A DNA stretch of 13,770 bases from the NCBI GenBank assembly GCA_017648805.1, contig JAGCIC010000193.1:1-13770 (forward strand), given 5' to 3'. Below the pieces are notes generated by a model that ran no database searches, was not told where the DNA came from, and saw only the letters and a list, made by a program, of their open reading frames with translations. Positions 1-6,434 of this stretch are shown piece after piece; position 1 is the first letter of the stretch; each line of letters begins with the position of its first letter. The position numbers and the translations under genes are program-made. This DNA comes from Clostridia bacterium. GTDB lineage: Bacteria > Bacillota_A > Clostridia > Christensenellales > Aristaeellaceae.

Positions 1-1
1 C

Positions 2-97
2 GCCTCTGTCACCGTGGGCGCGTACGTGGCCTGCCAAGGCGGCGGCAACGGCGCCTGGGGCAAGCTGGACGACGCTTTTCTTAATTCCGTCCGCTAA
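2..97 (+). CDS. C-terminal fragment of an unrecognised protein
   Basis: An open frame enters from the left edge and ends at a TAA at 95-97, giving 31 residues. The visible tail contains VACQGGGNGAWGKLDDAF and ends NSVR. Base composition and codon use resemble the neighbouring genes, which supports real coding. A short hydrophobic stretch followed by CQG is loosely reminiscent of flavodoxin-fold C-termini, but 31 residues are too few to assign a family, so no function is claimed. No terminator hairpin follows; the next gene has its own promoter 37 bases downstream. Confidence 0.55.
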   Translation, partial: ASVTVGAYVACQGGGNGAWGKLDDAFLNSVR

Positions 98-133
98 AAA
101 AGCGCTTCCGGATCAATTTCCCTCGAAAATCCC

Positions 134-162
134 TTGAACAGGGCTGTTTTATAGTGTATAAT
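134..162 (+). promoter_or_regulatory. Sigma-A-type promoter of the secreted Cys-rich protein gene
   Basis: TTGAAC at 134-139 and a perfect TATAAT at 157-162 are separated by exactly 17 bp. Transcription would start near 169, leaving a leader of about 20 bases that includes the ribosome binding site GAGGTG at 179-184. No operator-like inverted repeat is seen around it. Confidence 0.8.
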
Positions 163-190
163 AGAATCACTATAGTATGAGGTGACGTTT

Positions 191-826
191 ATGCGCCGAA
201 TTATTTCGCTTATTCTGAGCGCGCTGATGCTGTTTTCGCTGTGCGCCCTGTGCCTGGGCGAGGAAACAGACGAGCCCAACGATAAAGAAGAACCCGTTGT
301 CCACCACTTCGTGAAGTGGAGCTACCGGGGCGACGGCACGCATATAAGCCAGTGCGATTATGACGGCTGCGGCGTCTGGCGCATCACCCCCTGCTCTCCC
401 ATTACCGTTGAGCACGACGGCAGGACCGTGAGCTTCTGCCCCGTGTGCGGCCATTATGAGAACGGCTGCCCCGCGGTGGTGTGGAACAGGGTCTGGCAGA
501 CCTGGAACTACTCCTCTTCTCCCCAGGGCGATTTTTCCACCATACTGTACACCCGTCCCTTCGGCGAAGACAGCAGCGTTCTGTTCTGCGCGTCATTCAT
601 CTACCGCTACGACGGCGCGCCTACGTACTTTGACGGCTATACCACCTTCATGTTCGGTCTGACCACTCCCGCCCGGGACATATTCACCACCGGCGGAGAA
701 GTGACCGCCTACCTCACAAACGGCAGCGAGAAACTTGAAACGGAGATCGAGTACCTGCCATCTCTCCGCGCGCTGCAGCTCACCATCCCCGAAGGCAGCT
801 GGATACTGGTAGTGGAAGAAAAATAA
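191..826 (+). CDS. Secreted protein with a DGTH/Cys-rich ribbon module
   Basis: The product is 211 residues and its function is unknown. Residues 1-23 form a typical Sec signal peptide: MRR followed by a hydrophobic core, then an acidic Glu/Asp-rich stretch. There is no convincing lipobox. Residues 39-93 contain a Trp, then GDGTH at 47-51, then Cys 55, 60, 68, 83, 86 and 93, with CPVCG at 83-87. This resembles single units of the Cys-containing 'DGTH..C..C' modules I know from Firmicute surface proteins, and suggests metal binding or disulfides. The remainder looks beta-rich. The ATG at 191 is chosen because GAGGTG ends 6 bases upstream; an in-frame GTG at 182 lies inside that ribosome binding site. 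The gene is monocistronic, between its own promoter and terminator. Confidence 0.8.
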   Translation: MRRIISLILSALMLFSLCALCLGEETDEPNDKEEPVVHHFVKWSYRGDGTHISQCDYDGCGVWRITPCSPITVEHDGRTVSFCPVCGHYENGCPAVVWNRVWQTWNYSSSPQGDFSTILYTRPFGEDSSVLFCASFIYRYDGAPTYFDGYTTFMFGLTTPARDIFTTGGEVTAYLTNGSEKLETEIEYLPSLRALQLTIPEGSWILVVEEK

Positions 827-842
827 ACCCGGATATGCAATA

Positions 843-879
843 AGAGCCCGGACGCATCAAGCGTCCGGGCTCTGTTTTT
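843..879 (+). terminator. Rho-independent terminator
   Basis: A perfect 13-bp stem (AGAGCCCGGACGC at 843-855 with its complement at 861-873) encloses a 5-base loop ATCAA and is followed by GTTTTT. The T-run orients it to the secreted-protein gene ending at 826. On the minus strand the hairpin is followed by TTATTGC, a weak tail, so it may also partly stop the convergent GH27 unit ending at 895. Confidence 0.93.
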
Positions 880-894
880 ACAATAGACCGCCGT

Positions 895-1083
895 TTACCT
901 GAACAGCGTACAGCCCGCCTTTTTGAAGTTCTCCACCAGGCGGTCAAGCTGTTCGTCCGTGAGTTTGAATTCCTTTTTCAGGCACTCCCGGCACAAAAAG
1001 TCTTCCCGTGCCCGGTTTATCAGCTTCTTGGTCAGCCCCGCGTCATTCGGTGTGACCTTTCCCCCGCATACGACGCACTTCAC
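895..1083 (-). CDS. Small two-CxxC protein, probably zinc-binding
   Basis: A 62-residue protein with no signal peptide or membrane segment. It opens MKCVVCGGKV (Cys 3 and Cys 6) and has a second pair, FLCREC, at residues 29-34, so four cysteines could bind one zinc. The C-terminal half is Lys/Glu/Asp-rich and predicted helical, ending in GCTLFR. It starts at GTG (1083-1081), which overlaps the TGA stop of the GH27 gene as GTGA; this favours translational coupling. Small clostridial proteins of this appearance exist, but I cannot name a characterised family. The link to GH27 may be positional only. Confidence 0.75.
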   Translation of the reverse strand: MKCVVCGGKVTPNDAGLTKKLINRAREDFLCRECLKKEFKLTDEQLDRLVENFKKAGCTLFR

Positions 1084-2204
1084 GCCTTGAAAGTATTCGC
1101 CAGCGCCACCACACAGGAACGGGAAGGCACCGTCAGATTCACATATTCCAAGTACTTTCCGGACAAGTCGCCTATGACCGGCGTGAACTCAAAGCCCATG
1201 CCGCTGGCGGCGGTCAGACCCACGTCGGTAAAGCTCAGGGACATGTTCCTGTCGCTGTCCGAGAAGTTGACGAAGGCGACGGCGTAGCCCTTTTCCAGAT
1301 GTTTGAATACCACCAGCTTGTCTTCCCTCTCCAGATTGCCCAGGAACATGGGCTGGCGGCACTCCTTGTCCTGATTTATGGCGATGAGCGACGGGTTTGT
1401 GACCAGCTTGAGTATGTCGTCGTCCATCTTTCTTATATCGCAGCCCAGCATCAGCGGCACTCCGCACATGCACCACAGCGCGAACTGGCTCTGGTAGTCG
1501 CCCAGCGTGCAGCCTCCCATTCCCACATTGCCCTTGCCGTACATGCCCACAGTCAGCATGTCCATATCGTTAAAGCACTGGGCGCCGGACTGGGAAAACT
1601 TGCCCAGCTGCGAGATAAGTATCTTTTTAAAGCTTTCCGGATTGTCGACTATGTCTCCGGTGGAACGGAACATGTGGGCGCCCGTGGCGCGGATCCAGTT
1701 CCACACATCCTCGGTGCCCCACTGGCAGGCGGAAAACAGTATGTCCCGGCCGGATTCCTTAAGCGCCATGCCCATACGCCTGTACAGCAGCTCTCCCTCT
1801 ATGAACCGGGGATGGTAGCAGTAATCGTACTTCAGGAAATCCACGCCCCACTCGGCAAAGGTGCGGGCGTCCAGATACTCGTGGTCGAAGCTGCCCGGGT
1901 AATCCGCGCAGGTGCGCTGGCCCGCGCAGGAGTACATGCCCAGTTTGAGCCCCTTTGAATGCACGTAGTCACTCAGTGCTTTCATGCCGTTGGGGAACTT
2001 CCCGGGGTCGGGCACTATGCGGCGGGTCTGTTTGTCCCTTTCCTTCAGGCTCCAGCAGTCGTCTATGACCACGTATTTGTAGCCTGCCTTGTCCAGGCCT
2101 TTTTCCACCATGACGTCGGCGGTCTGGCGGATCAATTCGTCCGAAATGTTTTCTCCGAAGGTGTTCCAGGTGTTAAAGCCCATCGGCGGCGTATTTACCA
2201 GCAT
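1080..2204 (-). CDS. Glycoside hydrolase family 27, alpha-galactosidase-like
   Basis: A 374-residue GH27 (melibiase) TIM-barrel enzyme. Family marks are PPMGFNTWN at the N-terminus, VIDDCW at about 46-51, FLKYDYC with the expected nucleophile Asp127, FRSTGDI with the expected acid/base Asp184, and FNDMDML near 211-217. No signal peptide is present, so it should be cytoplasmic and act on imported galactosides. GH27 also includes alpha-N-acetylgalactosaminidases and beta-L-arabinopyranosidases, so substrate is not settled. The start is set at the second ATG (2204): GGAGG lies at 2217-2213 with an 8-base spacer, whereas the ATG at 2219 overlaps that ribosome binding site. It has its own promoter and overlaps the small CxxC gene by 4 bases. 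The ordinary small C-terminal beta domain ends the protein. Confidence 0.93.
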   Translation of the reverse strand: MLVNTPPMGFNTWNTFGENISDELIRQTADVMVEKGLDKAGYKYVVIDDCWSLKERDKQTRRIVPDPGKFPNGMKALSDYVHSKGLKLGMYSCAGQRTCADYPGSFDHEYLDARTFAEWGVDFLKYDYCYHPRFIEGELLYRRMGMALKESGRDILFSACQWGTEDVWNWIRATGAHMFRSTGDIVDNPESFKKILISQLGKFSQSGAQCFNDMDMLTVGMYGKGNVGMGGCTLGDYQSQFALWCMCGVPLMLGCDIRKMDDDILKLVTNPSLIAINQDKECRQPMFLGNLEREDKLVVFKHLEKGYAVAFVNFSDSDRNMSLSFTDVGLTAASGMGFEFTPVIGDLSGKYLEYVNLTVPSRSCVVALANTFKA

Positions 2205-2235
2205 AACAGAAACCTCCATCGTGTTTTCTTAAAAC

Positions 2236-2264
2236 ATTATACCCTTACTCCGATAAGATTTCAA
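2236..2264 (-). promoter_or_regulatory. Promoter of the GH27 unit
   Basis: On the minus strand TTGAAA (2264-2259) and TATAAT (2241-2236) are 17 bp apart. The predicted start near 2229 gives a leader of about 25 bases before ATG 2204. The -35 box begins about 6 bp beyond the T-run of the upstream terminator, so the GH27 unit is insulated from the rluD/lspA cluster. No cre-like operator is evident. Confidence 0.82.
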
Positions 2265-2269
2265 GCAAT

Positions 2270-2292
2270 AAAAAACAGCGCAAGCGCGCTGT
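2270..2292 (-). terminator. Rho-independent terminator after the pseudouridine synthase gene
   Basis: On the minus strand ACAGCGC (2292-2286), loop GCTT and GCGCTGT (2281-2275) form a 7-bp stem followed by a T-rich tail (TTTTTATTG). The first stem base is the T of the TGA stop codon, so there is effectively no 3' untranslated spacer. It closes the division/lspA cluster. Confidence 0.85.
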
Positions 2293-3185
2293 CACTGCCT
2301 GAGTTTGTTTAACCAGTATGTGAATCTTTCCTCCGGCTCCGCCTCAAAACGCATGCGCTCGCCCGTGACGGGATGGTCAAAGCCGATCACTCCCGCGTGG
2401 AGCAGCTGACCGCCCTCAACATCGTACGGAGGTTTTTTGAAGCCGTACACCGGGTCACCCAGTACGGGATGGTTGAGCGACGCCATGTGCACCCTTATCT
2501 GGTGGGTGCGTCCCGTAGTCAGACGGCACTCGACGAGGCTCGCGCCCCTTAACTCCTCCAGCACGCGCCAGTTGGTCACGGCGGGACGGCCGCCCTGGAC
2601 TATCGCCATCTTCTTGCGGTCGGCGGGATGGCGGCCTATGGGCGCGTCTACCCGGCCTTCGTTTTCCCTGAAATGCCCGCACACTATGGCTTTATATATC
2701 CTTTCCACACTGTGCTCGCTTATTTGTTTTGACAGGCTTTGGTGCGCAAGGTCGGTTTTTGCCACCAGAAGCAGACCGCTGGTATCCTTGTCGATGCGGT
2801 GCACTATACCGGGGCGTTCCACACCGCCCACGACGCTCAGACTGCCAAGCGCCGCCAGAAGCGCGTTCACAAGCGTGCCGTCCGGATTGCCCGCCGCAGG
2901 ATGCACCACCATTCCCGAGGGTTTATAGACCACCGCCAGGCAGTCGTCCTCGTATACGATCCTCAGCGGGATATCCTGCGGGATTATGTCCGTCGGCTCG
3001 GGTTCCGGAAGCGTGAACGCTACCCTGTCTCCCGGCTTAAGCTCGTATCCCGCCTTGGTGCGCACGATCGAGTTGACTTTCACCAGTCCCTGCTTGATGA
3101 TCGTCTCCGCCCGGGAACGGCTGACCGAAGCGTTTTCGGAAAGGAACACGTCCAAGCGCGCGGTTTTGTCCGAAACGAGCTCCAT
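2292..3185 (-). CDS. rluD: RluA-family pseudouridine synthase (RluD/YlyB type)
   Basis: A 297-residue enzyme expected to convert specific uridines of 23S rRNA to pseudouridine. Residues about 9-58 form an S4 RNA-binding domain (RLDVFL, then SRSRAETIIKQGLVKVN). The catalytic domain shows KPSGMVVHPA at 88-97 and HRIDKDTSG at 129-137 with the catalytic Asp132, then RTHQIRVHMA further on. Length is normal for the RluD branch. It follows lspA with no gap: the lspA TAG is immediately followed by this ATG, with GGGTGA upstream as ribosome binding site. The lspA-ylyB order matches Bacillus and many Clostridia, supporting YlyB orthology. The exact modified positions cannot be read from sequence, so the symbol is by analogy. 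Confidence 0.93.
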   Translation of the reverse strand: MELVSDKTARLDVFLSENASVSRSRAETIIKQGLVKVNSIVRTKAGYELKPGDRVAFTLPEPEPTDIIPQDIPLRIVYEDDCLAVVYKPSGMVVHPAAGNPDGTLVNALLAALGSLSVVGGVERPGIVHRIDKDTSGLLLVAKTDLAHQSLSKQISEHSVERIYKAIVCGHFRENEGRVDAPIGRHPADRKKMAIVQGGRPAVTNWRVLEELRGASLVECRLTTGRTHQIRVHMASLNHPVLGDPVYGFKKPPYDVEGGQLLHAGVIGFDHPVTGERMRFEAEPEERFTYWLNKLRQ

Positions 3186-3638
3186 CTAAGCGTCACCCTT
3201 CCTGAAAATGTACGAAACGCAGAACAGTATGAGGCCCAGCGTAACGCATATGTCCGCCAGGTTGAACGCGGGGAATGTGATGAAATCCAGCTTGATCCAG
3301 TCCGTGACCCGGCCCCGCGCCAGCCTCTCCCAGGCGTTTGCAGCTCCTCCCGCCAGCGCGGAAGCCAGGCAGCCTGCCTGAAACGCGCTCATGCGCCCGA
3401 ACAGTATGTACCCTGTCAGCGCCATGAGCGCCGCGATCCCCAGCGCCGCTGCCAGAACGGGAACGCCCGAAAGCAGCCCGAAGGCCGCGCCGGCGTTGCT
3501 CACGACGCGCAGGGACACGAGACCCTTTATGATAACGCCGTCCCCCGTGTATATGTCCGCCAGATGGCGGGACAGGGCGATCAGCGCCGAAAGGATAACG
3601 AACACAGGCGCCGCGATCCGAAGATTCTTTGCCTTCAT
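3186..3638 (-). CDS. lspA: Lipoprotein signal peptidase (signal peptidase II), divergent
   Basis: A 150-residue membrane aspartyl protease that removes signal peptides from lipoproteins after Lgt has acted. About four transmembrane helices are visible. Family marks are VVSNAGAAFGLL at 45-56 and VTDWI then FNLADI, carrying the catalytic pair Asp113 and Asp129. Oddities: the usual N-terminal DQxTK-type motif is ALSRHLA (21-27), lacking the Asp and Lys, and the usual GNxxDR is ANAWER, with Glu104 in place of Asp. The start is uncertain. ATG 3638 gives the expected N-terminus but has no Shine-Dalgarno. TTG 3656 has AGAGGG 5 bases upstream, but that lies inside a hairpin arm. It adjoins rluD directly, and lspA-ylyB is a conserved pair. 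Confidence 0.88.
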   Translation of the reverse strand: MKAKNLRIAAPVFVILSALIALSRHLADIYTGDGVIIKGLVSLRVVSNAGAAFGLLSGVPVLAAALGIAALMALTGYILFGRMSAFQAGCLASALAGGAANAWERLARGRVTDWIKLDFITFPAFNLADICVTLGLILFCVSYIFRKGDA

Positions 3639-3661
3639 AAGCTTAAACAAACACAATAACA

Positions 3662-3687
3662 CCCTCTGAGCCCTGAGACCCAGAGGG
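3662..3687 (-). terminator. Hairpin between divIVA and lspA: attenuator or RBS-masking
   Basis: On the minus strand CCCTCTGGGTC, loop TCAG and GGCTCAGAGGG form an 11-bp stem with two G-T wobbles. It starts 26 bases after the divIVA stop. The downstream tract TGTTATTGTG is only moderately T-rich, which suggests a partial terminator. The 3' arm contains AGAGGG, the only Shine-Dalgarno-like sequence near lspA, so the hairpin could instead limit lspA translation. I see no separate lspA promoter. Confidence 0.6.
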
Positions 3688-3713
3688 AGCCGGTGCAAAA
3701 CATCAGGTTCGCT

Positions 3714-4274
3714 TTATTCGTGAGAATACAGGGGGCTGTCCTTAAGCAGCTTCGCCTGCTCGTCGACCAGGGCAGAAAAGTTCTTGTGATACTCTTCCCC
3801 GGCGTTCTTGAGCTGCTCGTAATCCTGGCGGATCTCGGCGAGCTTCTGCTGGCTGGCAGCTTCCAGACCGGCGGCCTGCTCCTGGGCGTCGGAAACGATC
3901 TTGCGAGCCTGTTTGCGGGCCTCGTCGATGGTCTCGTCCGCGATGCGCTGGGCGGAGATCAGGGTCTCCCTCAAAGTAGTCTCCAGATTCTTGAAGTAGC
4001 TGGGCTCGTTGAAGGTGACCGCGCCGTCTTCCTTTACCGCGGGGGCGTTCACGACCTGCTGCGCCTTCTCCTCGGCCTCAGCCTTGTCCTTTTTGAGCGC
4101 CGCCAGTTCGGCTTTCAGGCTCTCGATCTCCTTGAGCAGGTTCATGTTGGTCTCGCCCAGTTCCTGGGTCTGATCCGCCAGCACATCAAGAAAATCTCCG
4201 ACCTCGTCCCTGTCGTAGCCGTTTTTCACAATGGGGAATTCCTTCGCTCTGATCTCGTTATCGGTAATAGCCAT
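3714..4274 (-). CDS. divIVA: DivIVA-family cell-division/polarity protein
   Basis: A 186-residue coiled-coil protein that binds negatively curved membrane at septa and poles and recruits partners. The N-terminal signature is MAITDNEIRAKEF, then NGYDRDEVGDFLD, the DivIVA lipid-binding domain. Residues about 30-72 and 94-180 are heptad-like coiled coils, split by a Pro/Ala linker around 76-92. The C-terminal helix is rich in Ala, Gln and Glu. Start is the ATG at 4274: AAGGA lies 8 bases upstream, and this yields the standard N-terminus. The ATG at 4283 directly abuts that Shine-Dalgarno. It lies in a sepF-yggT-divIVA cluster, 58 bases after yggT. The S4-domain gene ylmH, often between yggT and divIVA, is absent, as is ileS downstream. 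Confidence 0.93.
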   Translation of the reverse strand: MAITDNEIRAKEFPIVKNGYDRDEVGDFLDVLADQTQELGETNMNLLKEIESLKAELAALKKDKAEAEEKAQQVVNAPAVKEDGAVTFNEPSYFKNLETTLRETLISAQRIADETIDEARKQARKIVSDAQEQAAGLEAASQQKLAEIRQDYEQLKNAGEEYHKNFSALVDEQAKLLKDSPLYSHE

Positions 4275-4332
4275 ATTATCCATCCTTTCGGTATATGTAT
4301 TTTATCTTAACGCGCTGGGCGCGCGGAGGATC

Positions 4333-4629
4333 CTAAAACACCAGTTTTATCAGCCAGGACAGCAGTTCGCACAACACTACCGCAACCGCCGGAGAAAAGT
4401 CTATGCCTGTGGACGAGATCACTCCGTCCATGGACTTCTGAATGGGATACAGCACCGGGTCGGTCGACTTTTCCAGCAGATATTTCACTTTGCCGCCCTC
4501 GCCGTGCGTGAGCCTGAGATACAGGTGTACGATCACCCTCAGTATCACCAGCAGCTCTATCAGCGAGATTATGGTCATAAGTATGCGGGGAATCGCGCTT
4601 ATGTGCAGCCTTGCGCCTAATGTGATCAT
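4333..4629 (-). CDS. yggT: YggT/YlmG-family membrane protein
   Basis: A 98-residue protein with two membrane helices (about 12-39 and 75-98) joined by a short loop. The loop carries the family pattern TDPVLYPIQKSM at 56-67 followed by GIDFSPAVAVVL at 75-86. YggT/YlmG proteins are membrane-associated factors found next to sepF in Firmicutes, cyanobacteria and plastids; their biochemical role is not settled, though chromosome and nucleoid distribution phenotypes are known. The start ATG at 4629 is one base after the sepF stop, with AGGAGA 7 bases upstream inside the end of sepF, indicating an operon. Confidence 0.9.
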   Translation of the reverse strand: MITLGARLHISAIPRILMTIISLIELLVILRVIVHLYLRLTHGEGGKVKYLLEKSTDPVLYPIQKSMDGVISSTGIDFSPAVAVVLCELLSWLIKLVF

Positions 4630-4630
4630 A

Positions 4631-5149
4631 TCAGTATCTCCTATCTATGTGGCGGGACATGTTCACGTTGACATTCTTGGGAGCAATGAAATACGTATTG
4701 TCGGTGATCTTCCTGACCTTGGCATTCAGGGCGAACGCCGCGCCCGCCAGCGTGTCGATTATGCGTTGTGCGGTAAAGTCGTCCGCGCCGTCAAAGTTGA
4801 TGACCGCGCTGGTGCCGGCGAGTATGTCATTTATGACCTCTGCGCACTCGCCCAGCTGGGTGATGTAGTAAACCATCGTGTCGGGGCGGGCCATGGGCTT
4901 TAAGCTGTCCTTCTGGGGCTGCACGAACGCGCCGCCGCTTCTGCGGGTGGTCTGCCGGGCTTCCCTTCTGGCCTGCTGGCCGCGGGAGCGGGCATATGCG
5001 TCCTCGTACAGGCTGGACTCCTGCTGCCTGCGGGGCTGCTGATAGCCGCCGCGGGGAGCTTCCTCCCTGTAATCGTCCCCGTCATCGTCCTCTATGCTGA
5101 CAAGTTTCAGTTTCTGCAATAAAGCCGTGAACCGGCTTAGATCTGCCAT
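4631..5149 (-). CDS. sepF: SepF cell-division protein
   Basis: A 172-residue membrane anchor for FtsZ. It has an N-terminal amphipathic helix (LSRFTALLQKLKLV) followed by an acidic patch, then a long Gln/Arg/Glu-rich disordered linker to about residue 85. The conserved SepF fold covers about 93-160: ITQLGECAEVINDILAG, VINFDGAD, QRIIDTLAGAAFALNA, then ITDNTYFIAPKNV. The start ATG at 5149 has AGGAA 9 bases upstream; an in-frame TTG at 5158 touches that site and is less likely. The stop is one base before yggT. The upstream YggS-like PLP protein gene that often precedes sepF is missing; an HlyD-like gene sits there, 25 bases away. The linker is longer than in Bacillus. Confidence 0.93.
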   Translation of the reverse strand: MADLSRFTALLQKLKLVSIEDDDGDDYREEAPRGGYQQPRRQQESSLYEDAYARSRGQQARREARQTTRRSGGAFVQPQKDSLKPMARPDTMVYYITQLGECAEVINDILAGTSAVINFDGADDFTAQRIIDTLAGAAFALNAKVRKITDNTYFIAPKNVNVNMSRHIDRRY

Positions 5150-5174
5150 ATGAAGCAATTCCTCACAGTTTAGA

Positions 5175-6353
5175 CTATTTTATGAGCACCTGCGCTCCCT
5201 GGGACAGCACCCCTTCCACCAATGGCGTGAACAGCACGGTGCCGTCGGAGCGATAGGTCAGTATCTCGATGGGCACGAACGTGCCGCCCGGCACGTCGTA
5301 CAGCCACAGGCCCGTCTGCCCGCTCACGGTGGACACCGCCTTGCGGCTGACTATGAGCCCGTTCATGTTGGCGCCTATGGTCACGTCCCCGCTCCGGGCA
5401 TAGGCCAGGGGGCCTATGGGCTGGTTTATCTCCAGCGTGGCCATTACGGTGGAGCCGTTTTTGACCACCTTCACCACCGTGCCTTCGTAGGCCAGTTCGT
5501 CGTAGCCCCTGAGCACGAAGGAGTACACCGTGTCCAGCGTGGGGTTCCACTTGCCGTCGTCCGCGATCAGGAGTATGTACCAGTGGTTCTGGTCCATCAC
5601 GCGGTACACGTTGGTGGAAGCCTTGGGAGAAGCGACCTTCAGGCTTCCTCCCTGCAGCACCGTGCGCACGTCGCTTATCTCAAGGGAGGATACGGTGTTC
5701 TGGTTGAGGGCGTCCTCGTATCCGTCCAGATAGAACGACACCAGGCCGTCCCTGGGCGCGGGTTTGGGCACCTGCCAGCTGGAAATGGCGTTCAGGCGCT
5801 GGTTCTCGTCGTCGTAATACTTTATAAGCTTGCTGTCGCTGCGGCGGTTCTGGCTCATGTAGGAGCGCCTGTCCTCCATGGCTTGGGTAAGCAGCCTGAC
5901 CATGCGGTTAAGGTCGCCTTGGGTCTTGCCCTTTACCAGGCTTTTGAGCTCCTCCGCCCGCTGGTGCACGTTGAGGTTCAATACCTCAAGCTGCGCGTCC
6001 AGTTCGTTGCCCAGCACGATTTTGTGGTACGCCTGTATGTTTTTGCGCGTGTTGTTCAGGTCGTTTATCAGGCGGGTGGAGTACTCCATCGTGTACACGT
6101 TCGCGCACACGTCTCCGCTCTTAACCAGCGTCAGCTCCGTGGCCAGATAATCCACCCGGGAGACCTGCCCCTCGCTCACCACCGCCTCGTCACGGACGAT
6201 CACGCCCTTGACCTGGCGGGTATCGCTTGCAGTGCCCTGATAGATGACCGTGACTTCGCTGGAGGCGAATATGCTGCCGCGGAATATGAACACCACTATA
6301 AGCGCGATCAGCAGCAGTACCAGGTAAAACCTGCCTGTCACGCGAATCTTCAC
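5175..6353 (-). CDS. HlyD-like membrane-anchored adaptor protein
   Basis: A 392-residue protein with one N-terminal transmembrane anchor (about 9-27) and the rest outside the membrane. After a short beta stretch containing VKGVIVRDEAVV (48-59) comes a helical, coiled-coil-like region (about 91-190), then a beta-rich C-terminal half ending QGAQVLIK. This layout fits HlyD/membrane-fusion adaptors. No ABC or RND partner is adjacent; instead it leads the sepF-yggT-divIVA cluster, a position in which I recall HlyD-like genes in other Clostridia. A cell-envelope or division role is therefore as plausible as efflux. The start is GTG at 6353, with GGGAGG at 6367-6362 and an 8-base spacer. An ATG at 6360 is in another frame. 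The gene is first in its unit, under the promoter at 6390-6418. Confidence 0.82.
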   Translation of the reverse strand: MKIRVTGRFYLVLLLIALIVVFIFRGSIFASSEVTVIYQGTASDTRQVKGVIVRDEAVVSEGQVSRVDYLATELTLVKSGDVCANVYTMEYSTRLINDLNNTRKNIQAYHKIVLGNELDAQLEVLNLNVHQRAEELKSLVKGKTQGDLNRMVRLLTQAMEDRRSYMSQNRRSDSKLIKYYDDENQRLNAISSWQVPKPAPRDGLVSFYLDGYEDALNQNTVSSLEISDVRTVLQGGSLKVASPKASTNVYRVMDQNHWYILLIADDGKWNPTLDTVYSFVLRGYDELAYEGTVVKVVKNGSTVMATLEINQPIGPLAYARSGDVTIGANMNGLIVSRKAVSTVSGQTGLWLYDVPGGTFVPIEILTYRSDGTVLFTPLVEGVLSQGAQVLIK

Positions 6354-6389
6354 CCGGCATACCTCCCGCTTGCATAGTTACACGTATAT

Positions 6390-6418
6390 ATTATATAACA
6401 TTTTCAAACATATTTCAA
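6390..6418 (-). promoter_or_regulatory. Promoter of the HlyD-like/sepF/yggT/divIVA cluster
   Basis: On the minus strand TTGAAA (6418-6413) and TATAAT (6395-6390) are separated by 17 bp in a very AT-rich region. The predicted start near 6383 leaves a leader of about 30 bases with GGGAGG. It is the only clear promoter seen for the six-gene cluster down to 2292. It is back-to-back with the lgt promoter. Confidence 0.82.
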
Positions 6419-6434
6419 TAATGTTTTTGTTATC

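Noticed and set aside
98..120. A-run and AAGCGCTT palindrome after the first partial gene as a terminator
   Set aside because: The stem is only 4 bp without a loop and no T-run follows.
1299..1958. Long plus-strand frame opposite the GH27 gene
   Set aside because: It is antisense to a clear GH27 enzyme, has no recognisable domain or ribosome binding site, and reflects GC-rich codon bias.
2204..2219. Start of the GH27 gene at ATG 2219
   Set aside because: That ATG overlaps the GGAGG ribosome binding site of the ATG at 2204, and the extra MEVSV residues are not part of the family N-terminus.
2739..3659. 306-codon plus-strand frame opposite rluD and lspA
   Set aside because: It covers two genes with intact catalytic motifs on the other strand and is rich in Arg, Gln and His, as expected of a shadow.
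3640..3703. T-box or other riboswitch upstream of lspA
   Set aside because: The leader between divIVA and lspA is under 80 bases and lacks the T-box GGGTGG(A/C)ACC core or any other recognised aptamer motif.
4311..4323. CGCGC-TGG-GCGCG hairpin between yggT and divIVA
   Set aside because: Only a 5-bp stem with a 3-base loop and no T-run follows on the minus strand; too weak to call a terminator, and no promoter is seen beside it.
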